Part shown: positions 1-5,442 of the stretch, piece by piece
Position numbering within the stretch: position 1 is the first letter of the stretch
Layout: each line of letters starts with the position of its first letter
NCBI GenBank assembly: GCA_003230795.1
Contig: QIGM01000284.1
Coordinates: forward strand, 1-6,438
DNA length: 6,438 nucleotides
DNA from: a bacterium
GTDB taxonomy: Bacteria; Bdellovibrionota_C; UBA2361; SZUA-149
Direction of reading: 5' to 3'
The notes under the pieces: generated by a model
Seen by the model: the letters and a program-made list of their open reading frames with translations, nothing else
Told to the model about the DNA's origin: nothing
The model's database searches: none
Made by a program: the position numbers and the translations under genes

Positions 1-1
1 C

Positions 2-283
2 CTAAGTGTCGTTCTCGGCACTCCGCACTGTCTCGCCAATTGCCTTGTGATGAATGTAATGGAAGAGTTCTACCCAGCCGAAACGGACATCTTTCATCAA
101 ATGCTTGACGCTCAAAAGATTACGTTGCCGACAGGTGTATGCGCAGAGTGCTCCGAGGAAGAGTTAGCCGCACTTTATCAGTCTTCTATTGTGCACAATA
201 AGCCCCTCGAGAATGCGCTCGGTGAAGGGTTTCGAGACATTCTAAGTCCGGAGAAAATGCGCTCGCTATTTGAACGCATGTAA
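2..283 (+). CDS. kdnB: KdnB-type iron-containing alcohol dehydrogenase (3-deoxy-ulosonate terminal-carbon oxidase), C-terminal fragment
   Basis: Only the last 93 codons are present; the reading frame is open from the left edge, so the gene starts outside the window. The segment GTPHCLANC (residues 6-14 of the fragment) matches the GxPHGxANA block of group III iron-dependent alcohol dehydrogenases, whose His is the last of the metal ligands. The rest (EEFYP, LPTGVC, KPLENALGEGF, a C-terminal LFERM) follows the pattern I know from KdnB, the metal-dependent 3-deoxy-D-manno-octulosonate 8-oxidase, which oxidises the C8 hydroxyl of Kdo to an aldehyde. The fragment alone gives the family. The assignment to KdnB rests on this C-terminal pattern and on the KdnA-type aminotransferase that follows directly. 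The internal ATG at 47 is not a start, because the conserved metal-site block lies upstream of it. The stop codon at 281-283 overlaps the ribosome binding site of the next gene, implying cotranscription and probably coupled translation. Confidence 0.8.
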   Translation, partial: LSVVLGTPHCLANCLVMNVMEEFYPAETDIFHQMLDAQKITLPTGVCAECSEEELAALYQSSIVHNKPLENALGEGFRDILSPEKMRSLFERM

Positions 284-286
284 GGA
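282..286 (+). promoter_or_regulatory. Ribosome binding site of kdnA (AAGGA)
   Basis: AAGGA lies 7 nt before the ATG at 294 and shares bases with the kdnB stop codon (281-283). This spacing favours ATG 294 over the in-frame TTG at 270, which has no comparable upstream motif and would overlap kdnB. The arrangement suits reinitiation by ribosomes that finish kdnB. Confidence 0.75.
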
Positions 287-293
287 ATTACCG

Positions 294-1487
294 ATGAAAG
301 AGCTTTCAAAAATACAAGTAAACTTTAGCGGAAGAGGCCTGAAGTACACGAAGGAAGAGGAAGCCGTTGTTCTCGAAGCAATGCGCTCCGCCGACCCTTT
401 GACCCAAGGCGCGTATCAGCAGAAATTCGAGGCAAGCTTTGCGGAGTATCTCGGTGCTGAAAATTGCTTTGCAGTCGCTACCGCCACTGCTGCACTTGAG
501 ATGTCTGCACAGCTATGCGAACTCGGTGCAGATGACGAAGTTATTATACCTGCCCACACCTACACCTCCTCCGCCTACCCCTTCGCCAAGCAAGGCGCTA
601 AGATCGTTTGGGCGGATATAGACTTCGATACGCGTGTAGCAAGTGCTGCGCAGTTTGAAGCCTGTATTACCTCTAAAACCAAGGTCCTTGTCGTTGTCCA
701 TCTCTATGGCTACGCGGTGGACATGAAAGAGATAATGGCGCTCGCTAAAAAGCATGACCTGCTCGTTGTTGAAGACGTTGCTCAAGCAATCGGCGCTGAG
801 CTTGAAAAGCAAAAGGTCGGATCCTTCGGCCACTTCGCTGCTTTTTCATTCCACTCACATAAAAACATCTCCACACTCGGAGAAGGTGGGATCCTGCGAG
901 TCGCAAGCAAAGAACTAGCCAAGATAACGCCAGCTCTTCGACACAATGGTCACTTTCCCTATCCAGCGAATCAGCGTGAGCATTATTGGCAGCCAGCGAT
1001 GTCTGATGTTGATGTTCCTTTTGCAGAAATGTGGCCTAACAACTTCTGCCTTGGTGAAGTTCAATGTGCGCTAGGCGAGAAGCTTCTAGAGCGAGTCGAT
1101 ACGATTGCCGCTCAGAGACGCTCGGCGGCACTAAACTTTATAGACGCGCTGACAGAGTATCCGCAGTTCTCGTTCCACAGGGAGGATTCCCTTCGACATG
1201 CCTATCACCTTCTACCGGCATTCTTTGACGAAACCCAGTCGGCTGCTTCTCGCGACGACTATCTCGCCTTCCTTGCGTATGAGAAGGGAATTAAGTGTGT
1301 CGTTCAGTACTGCCCCTTGAATCGTTACCCGCTTTACGAAAAATTCGGATTCGGCGAAGCGAACTGTCCGAACACCGATAGATTCTACGACAACATGATT
1401 TCTTTCCCGTTTCATCACTGGCTCTCAGATTCGGACCGCAGCTACATCATTGAATCAATTAAAGAGGCTTGCGAAAAGCTTGGTTAA
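294..1487 (+). CDS. kdnA: KdnA-type DegT/DnrJ/EryC1 PLP-dependent aminotransferase (8-amino-3,8-dideoxy-octulosonate transaminase-like)
   Basis: This 397-residue protein, a normal length for the family, is a fold-type I sugar aminotransferase. Visible features are the N-terminal substrate/cofactor loop ATATAALEM (about 61-69), the PAHTYTSSAYPF block (about 86-97), the cofactor-binding VEDVAQAIGA (about 159-168, with Asp161 placed to contact the PLP nitrogen), and SFHSHKNISTLGEGG (about 185-199), in which Lys190 is the expected Schiff-base lysine. The second half (WPNNFCLGEVQCALG, VVQYCPLNRYPLY, CPNTDRFYDNMISFPFH) resembles KdnA more than the usual WecE/ArnB/PseC branches. KdnA uses an amino donor, reported as glutamate, to aminate the C8 aldehyde made by KdnB, giving Kdo8N. 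The enzyme is cytosolic and PLP-bound. The start at ATG 294 is supported by AAGGA at 282-286. If the substrate is a nine-carbon acid, the same chemistry would aminate C9; the sequence cannot decide this. The family call is very strong and the KdnA call is strong because of the adjacent kdnB. Confidence 0.87.
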   Translation: MKELSKIQVNFSGRGLKYTKEEEAVVLEAMRSADPLTQGAYQQKFEASFAEYLGAENCFAVATATAALEMSAQLCELGADDEVIIPAHTYTSSAYPFAKQGAKIVWADIDFDTRVASAAQFEACITSKTKVLVVVHLYGYAVDMKEIMALAKKHDLLVVEDVAQAIGAELEKQKVGSFGHFAAFSFHSHKNISTLGEGGILRVASKELAKITPALRHNGHFPYPANQREHYWQPAMSDVDVPFAEMWPNNFCLGEVQCALGEKLLERVDTIAAQRRSAALNFIDALTEYPQFSFHREDSLRHAYHLLPAFFDETQSAASRDDYLAFLAYEKGIKCVVQYCPLNRYPLYEKFGFGEANCPNTDRFYDNMISFPFHHWLSDSDRSYIIESIKEACEKLG

Positions 1488-1518
1488 CGCTATCCGCGAT
1501 TTCTTAAAGAAGACAAAT

Positions 1519-2349
1519 ATGCATGGTCGCCTGGGAGCCATGCTCCTTCCGCTTTTGCCAGAGACCTACATCTCAGCCATGCGCGTTGAAATGCTTAGCG
1601 GCAACACCCGCAAACGACTCTTTGATGCTCTCATCCAACACGGAATAATTTATAAGTATTATTCCAGCAGTTCCGCGCAGCAGATGAGCATGAGTAGAAC
1701 GGATTTCTGGTCTGCTGAATCAGGCAAAGCCTGGCACTCCCAGCGAGAGGGAAAACTACCGGAAAAGACCCTTCCTTCGCTTCTTCGCAATCTGGAGCAT
1801 TTCCTGGACAGTAATCCAGCAACAACCTCCTTGATCGAGATTGGCTGTGGGAACGGAGAGCTTCTCCATCACCTCGCAAGCGAGTTTCCGCAATTTAGCT
1901 CTGTAGTTGGAATCGATTTAAATCAAGAACAAACTCTTCTAAACCGAAAGCGCTTCCAGAATCATTCTATTGAGTTCATCTGTGGCGAGGCGATTGCCGA
2001 GCTTCAAAAGCATCGGCTCGAAGACACAGTAATCTTGACTCATGGAACTCTAGAATATTTCTGTCCAGAAGAGCTGAATTTTCTTTTTTCGGAATTACCG
2101 AAATTAGCTAACAAATTCCAACTACTGCTCTCTGAGCCGATTACCACAAGTCAGGAAAAGGATTCTCTACACGTTGCACGTGGATATCTCGCCTACAGCC
2201 ATGCATACAGTGCATTGTTGGAGAATCACGGCTATACTATCGCTTCGAGCGAACTCATTCAGTCCAACGGCACTGCAGTGGAAACCGCAATGAACGTCAT
2301 CGCTGCCTATGGACCTCAAATCGCTCAAAAGTCGAATGCGACGAATTAA
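1519..2349 (+). CDS. Class I SAM-dependent methyltransferase of unknown acceptor
   Basis: This 276-residue protein has a Rossmann-type methyltransferase core in its middle third: motif I IEIGCGNGE (about 106-114), the acidic loop GIDLN after strand 2 (about 131-135, Asp133 expected to bind the SAM ribose), FICGEA (about 153-158) and HGTLEYF after strand 4 (about 175-181). The roughly 100 residues before motif I form a helical N-terminal region with no motif I recognise, perhaps an acceptor-binding part. I saw no signal peptide or membrane segment, so it is probably cytosolic. Its position between the aminotransferase and the ulosonic acid synthase suggests it methylates the same sugar, either the new amino group or a hydroxyl; this is inference only. 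The start is uncertain. ATG 1519 has an AAGAAG-like site about 6 nt upstream and leaves a 31-bp gap after kdnA. In-frame TTG codons at 1480 and 1450 would extend the protein and overlap kdnA; AAGAGG at 1462-1467 sits 12 nt before TTG 1480. Confidence 0.8.
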   Translation: MHGRLGAMLLPLLPETYISAMRVEMLSGNTRKRLFDALIQHGIIYKYYSSSSAQQMSMSRTDFWSAESGKAWHSQREGKLPEKTLPSLLRNLEHFLDSNPATTSLIEIGCGNGELLHHLASEFPQFSSVVGIDLNQEQTLLNRKRFQNHSIEFICGEAIAELQKHRLEDTVILTHGTLEYFCPEELNFLFSELPKLANKFQLLLSEPITTSQEKDSLHVARGYLAYSHAYSALLENHGYTIASSELIQSNGTAVETAMNVIAAYGPQIAQKSNATN

Positions 2350-2386
2350 ATGCTACTTTTCACCACGTAAAGGCGGACTAATCTCC

Positions 2387-2391
2387 GGGGA
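2387..2391 (+). promoter_or_regulatory. Ribosome binding site deciding the synthase start (GGGGA)
   Basis: Two in-frame ATG codons, at 2392 and 2398, lie two codons apart. GGGGA ends directly before the first, which is too close for initiation, but stands 6 nt from the second. The start is therefore placed at 2398. Confidence 0.6.
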
Positions 2392-2397
2392 ATGATC

Positions 2398-3456
2398 ATG
2401 CGAAAAACCTTCGTTCAGTGCATAACTAACCCCACCCCTCTCCTGCCCTACATCATCGCAGAAATTGGTGTAAACCATGAGGGAAGCATGTCGAAAGCCA
2501 AAGAGCTGATCGAGCTTGCAAAACTTGGCGGCGCGCACGCCGCCAAGTTTCAAACCTACAAAGCTAATCGAATCGCTTCGAAACAGAGCCCAGCCTATTG
2601 GGATCTAAACAGTGAAGCCACAACAAGCCAGTTCGAGCTGTTTAAGAAATACGACGCCTTTGGCCCATCTGATTACAAAGAACTTGCCGCACACTGTGAA
2701 TCAGTCGATATTGATTTCGTCTCAACTCCTTTCGACGCAGATGCCGTAGAGCTTCTGGATCCGCTGATACCGTTTTTCAAAATTGCATCTGCCGACATCA
2801 CCAATATCCCGCTACTAAGGCAAATTGCCTCCAAAGGGAAACCCGTCGTCCTCTCGACAGGCGCTGCAACTATGGAAGAAATCGATGCCGCAATCGCTCT
2901 ACTCGAGAGCTGTGGCTGTACCTCGCTTTCCCTCCTCCATTGCGTTTTGAACTACCCAACACCTGAAGCAAACGCGAATCTTGGAATGATTACGACTCTG
3001 GCTGAACGATATTCGTCCCAAACGATAGGCTATTCTGATCACACCGTTCCATGCGAGGAAATGACAGCCTTAGTAGCATCGGTTTTGCTGGGATCCTGCA
3101 TTATCGAGAAGCACTTCACCCACGACAAATCGCTCCCTGGCAACGACCACTATCATGCTATGGACGTGGAAGACCTACGCAATTTCACTGCGCGGTGTGA
3201 GAAACTGCACACGCTTTATGGCACGGCCGATAAAAGCACTCTCGCCAGCGAAGAGAGTGCTCGCCAGAACGCAAGGCGAAGCATTGTCGCTGATACCGAC
3301 ATCGAGGCAGGCGAAACGATTCTCGAAACGATGATCACCTACAAACGACCGGGAACTGGCATCCCGGTTGCTGCTTGGGATGATATTGTTGGAAGCACCG
3401 CTAAGTGCCCCATCCCACAAGACGAAGTCTTCCAATGGTCAATGATCAAGGATTAA
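2398..3456 (+). CDS. NeuB-family ulosonic acid synthase (PEP-condensing aldolase, TIM barrel plus SAF domain)
   Basis: This 352-residue protein has the usual length and both domains of the N-acetylneuraminate synthase family. The TIM barrel carries IIAEIGVNHEGS (about 19-30), AAKFQTYKA (48-56), STPFD (109-113), KIASADITN (128-136), VVLSTGA (150-156), LLHCVLNYPTP (179-189), GYSDHT (211-216) and IIEKHFT (235-241). His215 and His239 correspond to the two metal-binding histidines of Neisseria NeuB. The C-terminal SAF (antifreeze-like) domain begins near RRSIVA (about 293-298) and keeps KRPG (316-319), whose Arg reaches the active site of the partner subunit in known structures. The family condenses PEP with an aldose to give a 3-deoxy-ulosonic acid and phosphate. 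The loop after the second His reads GNDHYHAMD (248-256), where Neu5Ac, legionaminate and pseudaminate synthases usually have GPDH followed by a different sequence, so the aldose is probably not one of the standard N-acetylated substrates. No sugar epimerase or dehydratase is visible to supply a substrate. A perfect inverted repeat lies at 2521-2550 inside the gene. Confidence 0.9.
   Translation: MRKTFVQCITNPTPLLPYIIAEIGVNHEGSMSKAKELIELAKLGGAHAAKFQTYKANRIASKQSPAYWDLNSEATTSQFELFKKYDAFGPSDYKELAAHCESVDIDFVSTPFDADAVELLDPLIPFFKIASADITNIPLLRQIASKGKPVVLSTGAATMEEIDAAIALLESCGCTSLSLLHCVLNYPTPEANANLGMITTLAERYSSQTIGYSDHTVPCEEMTALVASVLLGSCIIEKHFTHDKSLPGNDHYHAMDVEDLRNFTARCEKLHTLYGTADKSTLASEESARQNARRSIVADTDIEAGETILETMITYKRPGTGIPVAAWDDIVGSTAKCPIPQDEVFQWSMIKD
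2521..2550. repeat. Perfect 13-bp inverted repeat with 4-nt loop, inside the synthase gene
   Basis: The left arm AAACTTGGCGGCG (2521-2533) is exactly reverse-complementary to 2538-2550, with loop CGCA at 2534-2537. All 13 pairs are Watson-Crick and eight are G-C. In the mRNA this is a strong hairpin beginning about 123 nt after the start codon. The arms are in register with the codons for K-L-G-G-A-H-A-A-K-F, a conserved segment just before the KFQTYK motif, so codon choice has made the repeat exact. Only three U follow on the arm itself and the next base is C, so it does not look like a standard intrinsic terminator. It may be chance, or it may slow translation or affect mRNA stability. Confidence 0.85.
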
Positions 3457-4172
3457 ATAATCACAGAGGGAAGATTGGCGTATTCGTGCAGGCCCGTATG
3501 GGTTCTTCGCGTCTACCGGGCAAGTGCATCAAACCCCTAGCGGGCAAACCGATCATCGATTGGGTTATCGAAGGCATCCAGAAAAGCAAGAAATATGATG
3601 GCATCGTCGTTTGTATTCCAGATAGAGATCTCGATGAAGAGCTTGCGGCCTACCTAAAGAGGCAGAATATAGATGTGTTTCAAGGGGACGAAAACGATGT
3701 GTTACGACGCTTCGTAGATGCCGCCCTGCTCCACGACTACGAACACATCGTCCGTGTAACCGCCGACTGTCCTTTCGTTTCAGGAGAGCAAATCGACGTA
3801 CTAATTGACCACTACTTCTCCAAAAATCTCGACTACGCCTTTAACCATATTCCTACTGAAGAGAATTTCTACCCAGATGGTATCGGTGCCGAGATCTGCT
3901 CACGAGACTTACTGCTATCGGTAAACAGTCTCGCTGAGCTGCCTCAGCATCGCGAACATCTTACGCTCTATATTCGCGAGCAAGGAGACCGCTACCTCAT
4001 CGGGGGTCCTGTCGCAGAAGAGAAGATACGATTCCCTTCTGTTAAGCTCGACATAGATACACCTGATGATTTCGCTCGGATGGAAAGACTTCTCTCCGCG
4101 CTACCTAATGCAGCGATAACAAGACCGTCCGATTCACTAATTTGCGAAAAATATCTTGAATTGTTTGAATAA
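3435..4172 (+). CDS. SpsF-type cytidylyltransferase (CMP-ulosonate synthetase-like, GT-A nucleotidyltransferase fold)
   Basis: This 245-residue protein has a typical length for the SpsF/COG1861 group related to KdsB and NeuA. It would transfer CMP from CTP to the anomeric hydroxyl of a 3-deoxy-ulosonic acid, producing the activated donor for a glycosyltransferase in the cytosol. Motifs are the nucleotide-binding FVQARMGSSRLPGK (about 17-30), GDENDVLRRF (about 84-93), the metal-site VTADCP (about 108-113), YPDGIGAEI (about 146-154), HREHLTLYI (172-180) and KLDIDTPDDF (204-213). It is the expected partner of the synthase it overlaps: ATG 3435 lies 22 bp inside that gene. Its ribosome site (GAAG, 7 nt upstream) is weak, which suggests translational coupling. 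GTG 3405 is a possible longer start. An AGAGGG at 3465-3470 has no suitable ATG, GTG or TTG in frame close behind, and starting further in would remove the first strand. The specific sugar acid cannot be read from the sequence. Confidence 0.85.
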   Translation: MVNDQGLNNHRGKIGVFVQARMGSSRLPGKCIKPLAGKPIIDWVIEGIQKSKKYDGIVVCIPDRDLDEELAAYLKRQNIDVFQGDENDVLRRFVDAALLHDYEHIVRVTADCPFVSGEQIDVLIDHYFSKNLDYAFNHIPTEENFYPDGIGAEICSRDLLLSVNSLAELPQHREHLTLYIREQGDRYLIGGPVAEEKIRFPSVKLDIDTPDDFARMERLLSALPNAAITRPSDSLICEKYLELFE

Positions 4173-4230
4173 GCATCTTCAACAAGAAGTTACTAAATGA
4201 GTCTTACTCCCTAATCTTAATGCGGCCTGA

Positions 4231-5433
4231 ATGAACTCCGACATTGCACCCCTGCTCGTAAGCGGCATCATTCGCTCCGGAACAACTCTGCTCTCACGGA
4301 TTCTAAACGCTCATCCTCAGATGTCAGTCTATGCTGACCCCTACTCTGGGTTTTTTATTGAATTACGAAACGAAATTGGTCGCGCTCTCGAGGGAGATGA
4401 CTTCGATCCCAACAAGCCCCTCAGCCACGGCTTTTGTGAGACGGATCTCTCGCTAAAAAGACATTTGCGTGACTGCTCTCTCGACGTGCCCATTCCTCCT
4501 TCACGACTGCCCGCGGTCCTGGACAGAGTACGTTCGTTTGCGCTTGAAAACGTCCCAGCACTTGAACAAGAACTGGAGTCTATTAATGCCGAGAACTTCC
4601 TCCAACTCTTCGAGCAACTCCTCGACGCCTTACGAAGAGTCACGCCAGAGAACGTCTCTCATGATGCGCTTCGCTATGTCGGCTTCAAACAAGCATGGGC
4701 CGAAGAGCTTCTTTCCCCGGCGATAGTCTCGAATAGCAAACTTAAAATCGTCCACATCATCCGCGATCCGCGTGCGGTTATTGCATCGAGAAAGAAGGGC
4801 GCTATATTTCTCTCTCACCGCTACCCCTTACTCTTCATCCTCCGCCATTGGCGCAAGTCAGTGGCCTATGCACTCTATCTTCAGCATAGATTCCCAAAAC
4901 AGTTTGTTTGGTTGAGGTATGAAGAGCTTGTCTCTCAGCCAGACGAGACTGCGCGAAGGCTCTGCGATTTTCTTGAGATTGAGTTCGTTCCTGAGATGCT
5001 TGATGTTTCGGGCTTCGAGAACAACAACAATCAGCCATGGACGGATAATTCAGCCTACGGCGGCTTCAGCACAATCTCCTCAGAGTCTATGGAAAAGTGG
5101 CGCAAAGAGCTCTCCGAGGAAGAGCTACAATATATCGAAGACTTTACACATTTAGAACTTGAGATTCTTAAGCATAAGCGAGTGAGCGAATTCGCTCTTT
5201 CGTCCTCTGCAGTTCGAAATCTAGAGCTCGACTCGGTAGATACTCCTTGGATGATTAGTTACGGCGCGGAGAACGACGAGGGAGATCAGAGGGTTCAACG
5301 AGAACTAAGAAGAATCCAAGCCTACGAGGAGACCGACGATCAGAATGCCCGCATGGACCTCGACACACTCGAGTCTCTCCTCATCGTGCCAGAGTTCAAA
5401 TCGCTAGCAAGAGAAGCTCAGAAGAGAAGCTAA
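4231..5433 (+). CDS. PAPS-dependent sulfotransferase family protein
   Basis: This 400-residue protein carries the two nucleotide signatures of P-loop sulfotransferases. The 5'-phosphosulfate loop is GIIRSGTTLLSRIL (about 12-25), followed by NAHPQM. The 3'-phosphate site is HIIRDPRAVIASRK (about 175-188), with Arg178 and Ser186 as the expected contacts. LRYEELVSQP (about 228-237) and the late SMEKWRKEL (about 286-294) are also typical. The family moves sulfate from PAPS to a hydroxyl or amino group of sugars, lipids or small molecules. The context suggests a surface glycan or its ulosonic acid. No signal peptide or membrane segment is seen. The last 80 or so residues, after the sulfotransferase core, are charged and match nothing I recognise. 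It follows the cytidylyltransferase by 58 bp and ends 9 bp from the opposing flippase. No clear ribosome binding site precedes ATG 4231, but the P-loop begins only a dozen residues later, so a later start is unlikely. Confidence 0.85.
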   Translation: MNSDIAPLLVSGIIRSGTTLLSRILNAHPQMSVYADPYSGFFIELRNEIGRALEGDDFDPNKPLSHGFCETDLSLKRHLRDCSLDVPIPPSRLPAVLDRVRSFALENVPALEQELESINAENFLQLFEQLLDALRRVTPENVSHDALRYVGFKQAWAEELLSPAIVSNSKLKIVHIIRDPRAVIASRKKGAIFLSHRYPLLFILRHWRKSVAYALYLQHRFPKQFVWLRYEELVSQPDETARRLCDFLEIEFVPEMLDVSGFENNNNQPWTDNSAYGGFSTISSESMEKWRKELSEEELQYIEDFTHLELEILKHKRVSEFALSSSAVRNLELDSVDTPWMISYGAENDEGDQRVQRELRRIQAYEETDDQNARMDLDTLESLLIVPEFKSLAREAQKRS

Positions 5434-5442
5434 GAATAGAAT

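Noticed and set aside
513..833. Antisense open frame of about 106 codons opposite kdnA, and similar antisense frames elsewhere
   Set aside because: They lie opposite well-supported conserved genes, have low-complexity or unusual compositions (for example glycine/valine runs) and lack recognisable domains.
3348..3368. 7-bp inverted repeat with 7-nt loop near the 3' end of the synthase gene
   Set aside because: The stem is short, there is no U-run after it, and it encodes the conserved KRPGTGIP segment; stems of this size are common by chance.
4197..4214. Five-codon mini-ORF (ATG to TAA) with an upstream AAGAAG in the gap before the sulfotransferase
   Set aside because: It is too short to judge. 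No leader-peptide features such as repeated regulatory codons or an attenuator hairpin accompany it.
4173..4230. Possible promoter in the 58-bp gap before the sulfotransferase
   Set aside because: The gap is AT-rich, but I could not find a -35/-10 pair with acceptable sequence and spacing.
5184..5197. Perfect 14-bp palindrome (GAGCGAATTCGCTC) inside the sulfotransferase gene
   Set aside because: A seven-base half-site is expected about once in a window of this size by chance, it lies within a coding frame, and no second copy was seen.
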